64,000 bases of DNA from Marinobacter fuscus (GTDB lineage: Bacteria > Pseudomonadota > Gammaproteobacteria > Pseudomonadales > Oleiphilaceae): contig NZ_PXNP01000013.1 in NCBI RefSeq assembly GCF_003007675.1, positions 1-64,000 of the forward strand, read 5' to 3'. Both the position numbers and the translations under genes were made by a program. The notes below the pieces were generated by a model that was not told where the DNA came from, ran no database searches, and saw only the letters and a program-made list of their open reading frames with translations. This document shows positions 44,210-53,845 of the stretch, piece after piece. The stretch's first letter is position 1, and the number at the start of each line of letters is the position of its first letter.

Positions 44210-46654
44210 CTATCCCCCGATCCGGCCGGTGGCAAGCTCCACCGCTGCCGGAGTCAGCTCCGACAAAGGAAGCGCAGGCGCCAGCCGGTGCCCCTGGCCG
44301 TAGTGAATGCCCAGGGTTCGTGCCTTTCTCAATGTTTCGTCGTTTTCGATGAATGGCGCAATGGTCTGGCGCCCCGCGGCGATAGCAATCCGGTGCAGCG
44401 CTTCGGCCATGGTGGCCTGAACCGGGTCGTTGGCAAGCCCCGTAATTAGTGCCCGGGCCAGCTTGATGTAGTCGAATGGAAGGCGGGCGGCCAGCTGGTA
44501 GCTTTCAACCGAAGCACCGGCCTCCTGCAGGGCAACCTTGCAGCCGATACCCTGTAACGCGTGGCAGAGCCGGGTTACCTGCTCCGGGTGTTCCCGGGCG
44601 TGGGCCTCCTGGATTTCCAGGCAGAAGCAGCTGGCGTCAAAGCGGGATTGCTCGATAACCTGCGCCATGAAATTAACAAAGGTATCGTCCAGGACGGTGG
44701 CCAGAGACAGGTTGAAACTGCAGTGAGTCAGCCGTGGCTTCATCAGCGGGTGCTGATCAAGCCAGTGGAAAGTCTGGAAGATGACCAGGTGATCCAACCG
44801 GCTGGCCAGGTCGAACTGCTCGGCGACCGGTAGAAACAGATCCGGTGTTATCGGCGGGTCGTCAGGTTTTTGCCCCGGAATCCGGCAGAGTATTTCAATG
44901 TGGTCGCCCCAGGTGGCACTGGCCAGCGGTTTAACCGATTGATAGACCAGTGGCAGGTGGTTCTGATCCAGGGCCCGGGCCACCAGATCCTTCAGTGTGG
45001 TGGTTCCGCTGTCCACCATGATGTCGGAGCGCGGGTAGCCGGTATGGATCTGGTTTCTGCCTGCGGTTTTCGCGCTGTGGCACAGGCTGGCGGCCCGGTT
45101 CAGCAGGCGCTCTGGCTGTGGCGGGCTGTCCGGGCCGAGGATAAGCAAGCCCCCGCAGCAGGTGGTTTGCAGGTGGGTGTCTTGCCACCGGAGCCGGAAC
45201 TCGGCGATTTGTGTTCGGATTTCATCGGCAATTTCTCTGGCCCGTGCCTCCGGGCAATGCTCCAGATACAGGGCAAAGGTATCGCCCGCCAGGCGGGCCA
45301 GAGCATCCCGTTGGCGGATGCGGGCACCAAGATGGCGGGCCAGCGCCCGAAGATAGCGGTCTGCAGTGCCGCTACCGTGGTTGGTATTGAACCGCTCAAA
45401 ATGATCCAGATCCAGTAACAGAATGGCATCCGGCGGCGATCCTGCCTGTCGATGCTTCCGTGCCCGCTCGATATGCACCAGAAAGGCGCGACGGTTCATC
45501 AGCCCGGTAATCGGGTCGTAACGCATTTGATCTTTGTCGTGCTGGGGGTGGCGGAGCCGGTCGCTGATATCCCGGGCAACGTGCATGGCGCCGGTCACCT
45601 GTCCACGGGCGTTGTGTATGCTCTGGAAACGGAGTTCGTAAAGGGGCAGGCTTTCTCCCTGCCGGTTGAGTGGCGTTTCTGCAACAAAATGCCCGCGCTC
45701 GAACGCCCGCTGCCAGAGTCGCTCGATCAGTTTTCGTTCAACGGGAAAGTCAGTGAGCAGGGTGCGCAGGCTGTCGCCGGGCCGGGGTTCGATCTCGAAC
45801 GCCTTCTGAAACTGGTCTGCCCAGGGCTGGTTGAAGTGCAGCAGCCGGAAGCGGGTATCCAGCGCAACCACAAGATCATCGGTGGCGCAGGTGGTGGCCT
45901 CAAGAATGCGCCAGGCCTGCTGGCGGTTCCGTTCCAGTGCTGTCATTGCGCTCTGGTCAAAGACAACACCGCCGAGTTTTCGGATCTGCCCGTTGTTGGC
46001 CAATGCCTGGCCTGCCAGCACAACGCTGCGGGGGTGTTGCCGGTCTGTGGCAATTTGCAGCGGGATACGGAACGGCTGGCCGGTGCGCAGGCAACGGCGA
46101 AACAGCGCCCGCACGCGGCTCTGGTGCGACTGGCAGTAGAACAGGGCCTGTTCCGGGGAGATCTCGGTGCCAGGCCTGAGTTCCAGCAGCTGGTACAGGC
46201 CCTCAGTCCAGTGAACCTCGTTGGTGGCAATGGTCAGTTCCCAGAGGCCGAACCCGCTGTGTTGCTCTGCCAGTCTCTGAATATTAGGATCCAGACGGTG
46301 GCCGGGCCTGAGTGTAACGGCTGCAGAAGCAGCCCGGTCGGAATCACGGCGTTTCTGGTTGAGGCTCAGACTGGCGCTGAAAAAGTACCCATGTTTATGG
46401 CGAAAGGTTACCAGTACCGGTTGGCCGCGTTCCAGGCTGAGCCGGTGGGCGGGGGCAAAGGGGTCATCCTGGCGGGAGGCCAGAATGCCCTGGACGCCCA
46501 TCTTGCCGAGAGCGTTGGCTGTGTAGCCGAACATGGCTTCAGCGTATTGGTCGGCCTGCAGTATCCGGCCCTGGTCATCGACACGGAGCAGGGTTGGGCG
46601 TATAACCGAACCGTTGGTATCCGGCCGGTAGCGCTGGATCAAAAATTCTCTCAC
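44210..46654 (-). CDS. PAS-GGDEF-EAL protein with degenerate catalytic motifs
   Basis: An 814-residue cytoplasmic protein. PAS-like regions lie at about residues 20-70, 130-235 and 250-370, a GGDEF domain at about 385-545 and an EAL domain at about 560-805. The cyclase motif is AGDTF (456-460) instead of GGDEF. The EAL motif is EIL, the metal-binding DDFG is replaced by QEAG near residue 710, and AEGVE by APFIE; NLS, the Glu of LEIQE, Lys and the GQG glutamine remain. Both enzymatic activities are probably lost, so it could act as a cyclic-di-GMP receptor or scaffold. The start is GTG with GAGG upstream. It is divergent from cyaA. Confidence 0.88.
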   Translation of the reverse strand: MREFLIQRYRPDTNGSVIRPTLLRVDDQGRILQADQYAEAMFGYTANALGKMGVQGILASRQDDPFAPAHRLSLERGQPVLVTFRHKHGYFFSASLSLNQKRRDSDRAASAAVTLRPGHRLDPNIQRLAEQHSGFGLWELTIATNEVHWTEGLYQLLELRPGTEISPEQALFYCQSHQSRVRALFRRCLRTGQPFRIPLQIATDRQHPRSVVLAGQALANNGQIRKLGGVVFDQSAMTALERNRQQAWRILEATTCATDDLVVALDTRFRLLHFNQPWADQFQKAFEIEPRPGDSLRTLLTDFPVERKLIERLWQRAFERGHFVAETPLNRQGESLPLYELRFQSIHNARGQVTGAMHVARDISDRLRHPQHDKDQMRYDPITGLMNRRAFLVHIERARKHRQAGSPPDAILLLDLDHFERFNTNHGSGTADRYLRALARHLGARIRQRDALARLAGDTFALYLEHCPEARAREIADEIRTQIAEFRLRWQDTHLQTTCCGGLLILGPDSPPQPERLLNRAASLCHSAKTAGRNQIHTGYPRSDIMVDSGTTTLKDLVARALDQNHLPLVYQSVKPLASATWGDHIEILCRIPGQKPDDPPITPDLFLPVAEQFDLASRLDHLVIFQTFHWLDQHPLMKPRLTHCSFNLSLATVLDDTFVNFMAQVIEQSRFDASCFCLEIQEAHAREHPEQVTRLCHALQGIGCKVALQEAGASVESYQLAARLPFDYIKLARALITGLANDPVQATMAEALHRIAIAAGRQTIAPFIENDETLRKARTLGIHYGQGHRLAPALPLSELTPAAVELATGRIGG

Positions 46655-46781
46655 GAAGCAGAAACCTCGCTCGGGCTGGCGGTATGATTCGCGACACCGA
46701 TAGCGGTGTTTCTGCTGAGATAGTCGCGATTTTTCATCATAACCGTTGTGTCGCTGAAATTAACCTGTTTCCGGAGTGCCC

Positions 46782-49631
46782 TTGACTGTTCACGCTGCAC
46801 CTATTGTTCTCGATTTTGAGGACGGAATTGATCGCAAGGTTCTGAAGCGGCTCCGCGACCGCTTTCTTGTGGTCAATCGTCAGCGTTGGCAGCGGGCTCT
46901 GTCGGCATTGACCTACCGCCAGCAGATTGTGCTGGAATTGTTGCCACTGGTGTTTCATCGCAATCACCCAGCCTTGCCCGGCTACCAGCACGGCAATTGC
47001 CCGGAAGGGTTTGCCGGTTACACACCGGATGACCGGGTGCTGGGAGCTGCCCGCCGTCATGCCCGGAGTTTCCACTACCGTGACAAGGGTGTGCAGAAGC
47101 CGGATCTCGACAGTCTTTTTCTTATGGGTAGCCCGGGCACTCTGGGCCACTCGGTGACCAGTGATCTGGACGTCTGGCTGTGCCACCGGGAAGATTTGCC
47201 GGAGGCTGGCATCCAGCGTCTGGAACACAAAGCAGACAGTCTGGCCCGCTGGGCGGAAGATTACGGCGTCGAACTTCACGTTTTCGTGTTTTCAGCGGCA
47301 GACTGGCGCGCCGGGCGCCAGCGCGCAGAAGTGACTGGCGAGAACTGCGGCAGCGCTCAGCATTATTTGCTGCTGGATGAGTTTTACCGGACCAGTATCC
47401 ACCTGGCCGGTCAATACCCGCTCTGGTGGCTGATTCCGGTGGAATACGAGCATGACTATGACCGCTGCCGCCGCCAGTTACTCGATTGCCGGTTTATCAG
47501 GGCCGGTGACTACATTGATTTCGGACCGGTGCCGGAAATTCCCCGGGAGGAGTTGCCCGGGGCTGGCATCTGGCAGTTGTACAAGGGCATAGATGCGCCC
47601 TGGAAAGCAATTCTCAAGCTATTACTGATCGAGTGTTACGGCGTGGACCGGGACACGCCGCTGCTGGCCGCCCGGTTCAAGCAGGCTGTACACCACGGCG
47701 TGATCTGTGCCGATGCCCTGGATCCGTATCTGTTGCTCTATCAGCGCCTGGAGCTTTGGCTGCTGACACAGGATGCGCCGGAACGGTTGGAGTTGGTGCG
47801 CCGAAGCCTTTATCTGAAGGCGGGTTTGCCCCTGAGCCGGGCAGGGACAACCGGTGGCCAGTGGCGGACAGAGTTGCTCCGGAGTCTGGTGGCCGACTGG
47901 GGCTGGGACTCCGACGACATCGCCGAACTGGATGACCGGCAGCGATGGCGTGCGGAAGACGTAGTCGCTCTGCGCCGCACTGTGGTGGCGGAACTCACGC
48001 ACAGTTACCGGCTGCTGTCGGGTATGGCCCGGGAGCAGGGCACCCGGGCGGCAATCAGCCCAGCGGATGTCAGTTTGCTGGGGCGCAAGCTTTTCGCCGC
48101 GTTCCAGCGCAAGGCGGGCAAGATCGAGCTGATCAATCCTGGGCTGGTGCCTTCGCTGGTGGAAGAAAACTTGTCGTTTCATCATCGCTCCGAGCACCGT
48201 GAGCAAGCTGATGGCTGGCTTCTGTACCGGGATCTGGAAGATCCGTCCGATGCCTTCTGGCAACCGGTTATTCGCCGGGCGGGAAACCTCACCGAGTTGG
48301 TGGTCTGGTGTTATTGCAATGGCTTGCTGAGCCGGTCTACTCGCCTGAACGTGCGTTCCGGCCGTACCGTGGCGACGGTTCATGAGCTGCGGGAAATACT
48401 GGAGGCGCTGGAGTCATTTCTGCCACTGCCGTTGTCTTCTGCTACCGGTAAGGCGTTGTCGAGGCCGGTTCGGCCGTTACGGAACCTCTTGTTGCTGAAC
48501 GTGGCCGCCGACCCGCAGGCACACCTGACCGGGAAAGGACTGCACAAGCTTTCGGCGCGCACGGACTCCCTCGGGTTCAGCGGAGCCCGGGAAAATCTGG
48601 TGCTGACCATCGATCAGATAACACTGAATAGCTGGCACGAGGTCAGTCTTCAGCACTATGCCTCGGGTGACACCCTCGTGCAGTGTCTGAAGAATGTGCT
48701 GGCCCAGGCCGCAGCCAATCCGGGCGCATTGCCTGAAATCCGGGTGAGTAGCTCCGGGCGTGGCCATGGCCAGGCAACGGCAAGGCGGGTTCGGGATTTG
48801 TTTGCCGACGTTCTTCGCCATTTCTTTGCCGGCGGCTCCGGCCCGCATCCGTTGCGCTATCTGATCGAAATGGATCAGCGGTTTTTCCTGCTGCAGTTTC
48901 ACGGCGCCGAGCCGTCTTTTATGGCGGTGGACGGCGGCTCCGGCCTGCTAGAGGTTCTGGGGCAGCCGCAGGAAGAGTATCTTCCGGTTGTCCCGGATCG
49001 CTACGCGTTGCAGGATGATCCCGCATTACGAGCTGTCTGCCAGGCCAGCCAGGAAGGTTGTGTGCAGGTTTTCTGGTGCACGCAAGGTGGCAGGGTCAGA
49101 CTTTGGGTAGTAGATGAACATGGCAGCTTCTGGTTTCGGGAGGCACAAGCCAGCCAGCCGCGACAACTGTTGTCGCCCCTGTTGCGCTTTCTGGAGCGCC
49201 TTGATGAACGCCGCCAGTTGCGCCAGGCTGAGCCGCTCGACTTCCGGACAGCTGTGCGATGCTATGAACTGGTCTGCCGTGAAGGTCGCTGGCTGGCGGA
49301 AGTGCGTCCGGATCTGGCTGCCGGCTTGCTTGCGCGGGGGCTGGAGGTGCAGGCTGTAGGCGTTCAGCAGGGCGAAGGGGGGCTGCGGTTCGATATTTAC
49401 TGCAATGAGCAGGAGTTCACGGTTCAGGAATACGGTGATCAGCTGATTCCGGCAGTGGCTCACTACATCCGCTCCCTGCGCCAGAGCCGGGAGCCCTATC
49501 CGGTGTATCTCAGCGACCTGCACCTGCCTAACGATCTGGGCCCGCAGTTGTATCAGCGGGATATCCAGACCAGCCAATATCTGCGCTATCGCGCCAGCCT
49601 GGAAGACGCACTCAACCGCCACCTTCAGTAG
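46782..49631 (+). CDS. cyaA: Class I adenylate cyclase
   Basis: A 949-residue class I adenylate cyclase that makes cAMP from ATP. The N-terminal catalytic domain (about residues 1-530) shows the nucleotidyltransferase signature GSPGTLGHSVTSDLDVWLCH, with the family-specific DGIDRKVLKRLRDRFLVVN and YRQQIVLELLPLVFHRNHP. The C-terminal regulatory half is less conserved. The TTG at 46782 is preferred, since GGAG lies five bases upstream and the result begins like Pseudomonas CyaA; a GTG two codons earlier overlaps that GGAG. Its position before lptM-lysA-dapF is conserved in relatives. Confidence 0.95.
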   Translation: MTVHAAPIVLDFEDGIDRKVLKRLRDRFLVVNRQRWQRALSALTYRQQIVLELLPLVFHRNHPALPGYQHGNCPEGFAGYTPDDRVLGAARRHARSFHYRDKGVQKPDLDSLFLMGSPGTLGHSVTSDLDVWLCHREDLPEAGIQRLEHKADSLARWAEDYGVELHVFVFSAADWRAGRQRAEVTGENCGSAQHYLLLDEFYRTSIHLAGQYPLWWLIPVEYEHDYDRCRRQLLDCRFIRAGDYIDFGPVPEIPREELPGAGIWQLYKGIDAPWKAILKLLLIECYGVDRDTPLLAARFKQAVHHGVICADALDPYLLLYQRLELWLLTQDAPERLELVRRSLYLKAGLPLSRAGTTGGQWRTELLRSLVADWGWDSDDIAELDDRQRWRAEDVVALRRTVVAELTHSYRLLSGMAREQGTRAAISPADVSLLGRKLFAAFQRKAGKIELINPGLVPSLVEENLSFHHRSEHREQADGWLLYRDLEDPSDAFWQPVIRRAGNLTELVVWCYCNGLLSRSTRLNVRSGRTVATVHELREILEALESFLPLPLSSATGKALSRPVRPLRNLLLLNVAADPQAHLTGKGLHKLSARTDSLGFSGARENLVLTIDQITLNSWHEVSLQHYASGDTLVQCLKNVLAQAAANPGALPEIRVSSSGRGHGQATARRVRDLFADVLRHFFAGGSGPHPLRYLIEMDQRFFLLQFHGAEPSFMAVDGGSGLLEVLGQPQEEYLPVVPDRYALQDDPALRAVCQASQEGCVQVFWCTQGGRVRLWVVDEHGSFWFREAQASQPRQLLSPLLRFLERLDERRQLRQAEPLDFRTAVRCYELVCREGRWLAEVRPDLAAGLLARGLEVQAVGVQQGEGGLRFDIYCNEQEFTVQEYGDQLIPAVAHYIRSLRQSREPYPVYLSDLHLPNDLGPQLYQRDIQTSQYLRYRASLEDALNRHLQ

Positions 49632-49702
49632 GCCGCTGAAACCTCGCGATGCATGCAGCGACTCGGGTATACTGCGTGCATTATTCACACAGGGGAACGG
49701 GT

Positions 49703-49882
49703 ATGCAGTTCGGGGCAGGTTGCCGTTTGTCGATTGCGCTGCCAATGGCGGTTTTGCTTATGGTGTCTGGTTGTGGCCAGAAGGGCGCGCTTTATCCGCA
49801 AGCGGAGATGGCGGCCAAGCCGGGCATCCAGTCCAGCGCCAGCGACCGGGAGCGCGCCGAGGCCCTACGCCAGGCGAACTGA
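49703..49882 (+). CDS. lptM: LPS-assembly lipoprotein LptM (YifL-like)
   Basis: A 59-residue lipoprotein. The signal peptide ends in a lipobox (MVSGCGQKGALY), and CGQKGxLY is the hallmark of the LptM/YifL family, which promotes oxidative maturation of LptD. The start at 49703 has AGGGGAA upstream; the longer frame start at 49649 overlaps the cyaA region and is unlikely. The gene stands before lysA, its usual place. Confidence 0.9.
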   Translation: MQFGAGCRLSIALPMAVLLMVSGCGQKGALYPQAEMAAKPGIQSSASDRERAEALRQAN

Positions 49883-49919
49883 TCGACACATCCGGAACAC
49901 CTCAGCATTCAGGACACAT

Positions 49920-51170
49920 ATGGATTACTTCAATTATCGCGACGGCGAGCTTTACGCCGAAAATGTAGCTGTCTCAGACATTGCCAGCCAGTTTGGTTCA
50001 CCCGCTTATGTTTATTCGCGTGCTGCGCTGGAGCGCCACTACCGGGCTTACGATGACGCCCTGAAAGACCACCCGCACCTGGTCTGTTACGCGGTCAAAG
50101 CTAACAGTAATCTGGCTGTTCTGAACGTGCTGGCCCGACTGGGCGCTGGCTTTGATATTGTTTCTGCCGGTGAGCTGGAGCGCGTTCTGAGAGCTGGCGG
50201 GGATGCTTCCCGGGTCGTGTTTTCCGGTGTCGGAAAACAGGAGTGGGAAATGAAGCGTGCCCTGGAAGCCGGTGTTCGTTGCTTCAACGTGGAATCCGAC
50301 ACCGAGCTCGATCGCCTGAACAAGGTGGCTGGCGAGTTGGGTGTGAAGGCGCCGGTCTCGCTGCGGGTAAACCCAGACGTAGACGCGGGCACTCACCCTT
50401 ACATCTCCACAGGCCTGAAAGAGAACAAGTTCGGCATCGACATCAATGAGGCTCCGGGCATTTATGCTCGTGCGGCCTCTTTGCCGAACCTGGATGTGCA
50501 GGGCGTGGACTGTCATATCGGCTCTCAGCTGACCACCGTGGCGCCCTTCCTGGATGCCCTGGATCGGGTGCTGGAGCTGATCGACACGCTCGCAGCCAAA
50601 GGCATTACCATTCGCCACCTGGACATGGGCGGTGGCTTGGGTGTGACCTATAACGATGAGCAGCCACCGAAACCCTCGGAGTATGTGGGCGCACTGATTG
50701 AGCGTATGGGGGATCGCAAGCTTGAGCTGGTGCTGGAGCCGGGTCGCTCTATCGCGGCCAATGCGGGCATTCTGATCACCCGCGTGGAGTTTCTGAAGTG
50801 CACGGAACACCGCAACTTTGCCATTATAGATGCCGCCATGAATGACCTGATCCGCCCGGCCCTTTATAGCGCCTGGCAGGCGATTGTTCCGGTAAAACCG
50901 CGCCAGGATACCGAAGAGAAAACCTGGGATCTGGTGGGGCCGGTGTGCGAAACCGGTGACTTTCTTGGCAAGGATCGCGCGCTGCGTTTGCAGGCGGGTG
51001 ACCTCCTGGCGGTGCGGTCTGCTGGTGCCTACGGTTTCGTTATGGCGTCCAACTACAACACCCGAAACCGGCCTCCCGAGCTGATGGTGGATGGCAATCA
51101 GGTGCATGTGGTGCGACGCCGGGAAACACTGGACGACCAGTTGGCGCCGGAAAGCTGCCTGCCGGAATGA
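49920..51170 (+). CDS. lysA: Diaminopimelate decarboxylase
   Basis: A 416-residue PLP-dependent enzyme that converts meso-diaminopimelate to lysine. The PLP lysine is in [19 protein letters not shown] and the [11 protein letters not shown] phosphate-binding loops are present, and [14 protein letters not shown] supplies the second-subunit catalytic cysteine. The ATG at 49920 follows AGGA; the longer frame beginning at 49653 runs through lptM in another frame and is spurious. It overlaps or abuts dapF, so the final two steps around diaminopimelate are co-expressed. Confidence 0.97.
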   Translation: MDYFNYRDGELYAENVAVSDIASQFGSPAYVYSRAALERHYRAYDDALKDHPHLVCYAVKANSNLAVLNVLARLGAGFDIVSAGELERVLRAGGDASRVVFSGVGKQEWEMKRALEAGVRCFNVESDTELDRLNKVAGELGVKAPVSLRVNPDVDAGTHPYISTGLKENKFGIDINEAPGIYARAASLPNLDVQGVDCHIGSQLTTVAPFLDALDRVLELIDTLAAKGITIRHLDMGGGLGVTYNDEQPPKPSEYVGALIERMGDRKLELVLEPGRSIAANAGILITRVEFLKCTEHRNFAIIDAAMNDLIRPALYSAWQAIVPVKPRQDTEEKTWDLVGPVCETGDFLGKDRALRLQAGDLLAVRSAGAYGFVMASNYNTRNRPPELMVDGNQVHVVRRRETLDDQLAPESCLPE

Positions 51171-51184
51171 GCGGGGGCGCAGAG

Positions 51185-52099
51185 ATGAGCCAGCAAAAAT
51201 GCAACCAGGGACCGGTTTTGCGGTTCACCAAGATGCACGGGCTGGGTAACGATTTTATGGTGGTGGATGCCATCAGCCAACCATTCCGTTTGCGCCCGGA
51301 GATGATCCGGGAGCTTGCAGATCGTCATTTTGGGGTCGGCTTCGACCAGCTTCTGGTGGTAGAGCCCCCGGGGTTGCCGGAAGTCGATTTTCGTTATCGG
51401 ATTTTTAACGCCGATGGTTCCGAGGTAGAGCAGTGCGGCAACGGTGCCCGCTGTTTCGCGCGCTTTGTTCGGGATCAGCGCCTAACCAACAAGCGGGTCA
51501 TCCGGGTGCAGACTGCGGGCGGCGTGATCGAGCTGAAGCTTGGTCGTGACGGCTCCGTGCTGGTGAATATGGGGGTGCCGGAGCTGGAGCCCACCGCCAT
51601 TCCATTTCAGGCCGGGGCGCGCCAGACCGTGTATCCGCTGGACGTGGCAGGTCAGTCCCTGGAGTTGTCCGCAGTCTCTATGGGCAACCCCCACGGGGTA
51701 TTGCTGGTGGAGAATGTAGACACGGCACCGGTAGAGACCCTGGGGCCGGAGCTGGAGCGGCACCCTGCCTTTCCGGCCCGGGCCAATATCGGGTTTTTGC
51801 AGATAATCGATGAAGGTCATGCCCGTTTGCGGGTATTCGAGCGCGGCTCGGGGGAAACTCTGGCCTGTGGCAGTGGCGCCTGTGCCGCTGTTGTTGCTGG
51901 CCGTCTGCGCGGGCGCTTAGGCAAGCGGGTTGAAGTGGAACTGCGTGGCGGGCGTCTGGTCATCGAATGGCAGGGGGAAGGTGCCCCTGTTATGATGGAA
52001 GGCCCTGCAGTTACTGTGTTTGAGGGCCAGTTGCGGCTGCCCGGAGACAGCCCTCCCAGGCGTCGCCGGAGCCACCGTTCAACAAGAAACGGGGCCTGA
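51185..52099 (+). CDS. dapF: Diaminopimelate epimerase
   Basis: A 304-residue cofactor-independent epimerase that converts LL- to meso-diaminopimelate for lysine and peptidoglycan. Both catalytic cysteines are present: [14 protein letters not shown] and [29 protein letters not shown] is the canonical start region. The ATG at 51185 is chosen; an ATG at 51167 overlapping the lysA stop would add six residues. The C-terminal 25 residues ([14 protein letters not shown] end) form a basic tail longer than usual. Confidence 0.97.
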   Translation: MSQQKCNQGPVLRFTKMHGLGNDFMVVDAISQPFRLRPEMIRELADRHFGVGFDQLLVVEPPGLPEVDFRYRIFNADGSEVEQCGNGARCFARFVRDQRLTNKRVIRVQTAGGVIELKLGRDGSVLVNMGVPELEPTAIPFQAGARQTVYPLDVAGQSLELSAVSMGNPHGVLLVENVDTAPVETLGPELERHPAFPARANIGFLQIIDEGHARLRVFERGSGETLACGSGACAAVVAGRLRGRLGKRVEVELRGGRLVIEWQGEGAPVMMEGPAVTVFEGQLRLPGDSPPRRRRSHRSTRNGA

Positions 52100-52113
52100 T
52101 CAAGGAGAACGTG

Positions 52114-52866
52114 ATGACAGAAAAAACGGCCCAAGAGAAGGTCGGGGAGCTTACCAGGGAACAGGTTGAGAGCTATCTTCGCGCTCATCCGGATTTTTTT
52201 ATTGACCAGGACGAGTTGTTACGCAGTCTAACCGTCCCCCATGACAGTGGCCGCGCGATTTCTCTTGTTGAACGGCAGGTGCATCTGTTCAGGGAGCAGC
52301 GGGATACCCTGCGCCGGGAGCTGGTCGAACTGGTATCCATCGCCCGCCACAATGACCGCCTGTTCGAAAAAAGTAAACGGTTGCTGATGCAGGTGATCGA
52401 AGCCAGAAACCTGCAGGATATGGCCGCCGCCATTGATGACAGTATCCGGGGTGATTTTGGCCTGGATGCGGCGTCGGTGCTGTTGTTCAGTGACGATCAG
52501 GGCCTGCCCTCACAGGGCGCCTTGCATGTGGTGAACAGGGCCCGGGCCCAGTCCCGCCTGGGCACTCTGCTTGAAGGAGACCGCGCAGTCTGCGGCCAGT
52601 TCCACGAGAATGAACGGGAATTCCTGTTTCCTGACCGGGACGAGGCCATTGCCTCGGTGGCTCTGGTACCGCTGCGCCATGAAGGTTTGGTCGGTGTCTT
52701 TGCGGTGGGTAGCTGTCAGACGGGCTACTTTGACCAGAGTATGGGGTCGTTGTTTCTGAGCTACATCAGTGACACGCTCAGCCGCCTGCTGCCGCCTATG
52801 CTCAAACGCCACACCGCTGGCGGGGCCCCGGTCTCAAGCCTGACGGCCGAGACCGGCCAGGGGTGA
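52114..52866 (+). CDS. DUF484 family protein
   Basis: A 250-residue protein of the DUF484 family, recognised by YLRAHPDFFIDQDELLRSL, VERQVHLFREQRDTLRRELV and a GAF-like C-terminal domain from about residue 85. The function is unknown. It nearly always lies between dapF and xerC in gammaproteobacteria, as here. An AAGGAG site six bases upstream supports the ATG at 52114 over the GTG at 52111. Its stop overlaps the xerC start. Confidence 0.9.
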   Translation: MTEKTAQEKVGELTREQVESYLRAHPDFFIDQDELLRSLTVPHDSGRAISLVERQVHLFREQRDTLRRELVELVSIARHNDRLFEKSKRLLMQVIEARNLQDMAAAIDDSIRGDFGLDAASVLLFSDDQGLPSQGALHVVNRARAQSRLGTLLEGDRAVCGQFHENEREFLFPDRDEAIASVALVPLRHEGLVGVFAVGSCQTGYFDQSMGSLFLSYISDTLSRLLPPMLKRHTAGGAPVSSLTAETGQG

Positions 52867-53834
52867 ATTACACCGCGGATGGCACCGCATTACCTGAACC
52901 GATGCAGGCGCAACTGAGCAGTTTTGGGCGCCACCTGGCTGCAGAGAAGCGCCACTCGCCCCGCACCTGTGAGCATTACCAGAGGGATCTGCTGCGCCTT
53001 GCAGGCTGGCTGGTGTCCGCGGGTACCGAGTGCTGGGCGGATCTCAACGGGCATCAGGTGCGGCGGTATGTAGCCGCTCTTAGTCGTGACGGCCTGTCCG
53101 GGCGCAGCATTGCCCGGCACCTCTCCTCCATGCGTCGCTTCTACCAGTTTCTGTTGCGGGAAGGCTGGGCCAGAGATAACCCGGCGATAGGTATACGCGC
53201 GCCCCGCAGTGGCCGCCGACTGCCCCGGGTTGCCGACGTCGACCAGATCAGTCACCTGCTGGATGCCCGGGCGGACGACCTGCTGGATATCCGCGACCTC
53301 GCCATGTTCGAACTTATGTACTCTTCCGGCTTGCGTTTGTCTGAACTGGTGGGCCTGGATGTATCGGCGCTGGATTTGGAAGCCGGTAACGTTCGGGTGC
53401 TGGGTAAAGGCAGCAAGGAGCGCCTGCTACCGGTCGGGCGAAAGGCCATGGCTGCCCTGCAGCGATGGCTGGCGTGCCGCCGCGGGCTGGCGCCTGATAC
53501 CGAGCCTGCGCTGTTCCTGAGCCAGCGCGGTGACCGTCTGAGCCCGCGAAGTATTCAGAGCAGACTGGCGCGCTGGGGTATTCAGCAGGGCGCAGATCAA
53601 CGCCTGCACCCGCATATGCTGCGCCACTCGTTTGCCTCCCATCTGCTGGAGTCCAGTGGCGACCTGCGGGCAGTGCAGGAATTGCTGGGCCATGCGGACA
53701 TCGCCACTACTCAGGTCTATACTCATCTTGACTTTCAACATCTTGCCCGGGTTTACGATCAGAGCCATCCGCGGGCGCGGCGGCGTATGGCTGGTAAAAC
53801 AGGTGCGGGCAGCGAGCGTCGTTCCGACCAATAA
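52863..53834 (+). CDS. xerC: Tyrosine recombinase XerC
   Basis: A 323-residue site-specific recombinase that, with XerD, resolves chromosome dimers at dif. The catalytic set is complete: Arg in SSGLRLSELVGLD, Lys in GKGSKER, His-x-x-Arg in HPHMLRHSFASHLL, His in LLGHADIATTQVY, and the nucleophile Tyr in VYTHLDF. It starts at GTG inside the stop of the DUF484 gene (GTGA overlap); the next Met (residue 14) is an alternative. The C-terminus has a short basic tail. No dif site was recognised nearby. Confidence 0.95.
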   Translation: MNYTADGTALPEPMQAQLSSFGRHLAAEKRHSPRTCEHYQRDLLRLAGWLVSAGTECWADLNGHQVRRYVAALSRDGLSGRSIARHLSSMRRFYQFLLREGWARDNPAIGIRAPRSGRRLPRVADVDQISHLLDARADDLLDIRDLAMFELMYSSGLRLSELVGLDVSALDLEAGNVRVLGKGSKERLLPVGRKAMAALQRWLACRRGLAPDTEPALFLSQRGDRLSPRSIQSRLARWGIQQGADQRLHPHMLRHSFASHLLESSGDLRAVQELLGHADIATTQVYTHLDFQHLARVYDQSHPRARRRMAGKTGAGSERRSDQ

Positions 53835-53845
53835 GGGAGTGCAGC

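Noticed and set aside
49653..49919. Long N-terminal extension of lysA
   Set aside because: It runs through lptM in a different frame and is Arg-rich; the ATG at 49920 has a ribosome binding site and matches the family start.
53835..53845. dif site next to xerC
   Set aside because: No 28-bp XerC/XerD-type palindrome was recognised near xerC; dif is normally at the replication terminus, not beside the gene.
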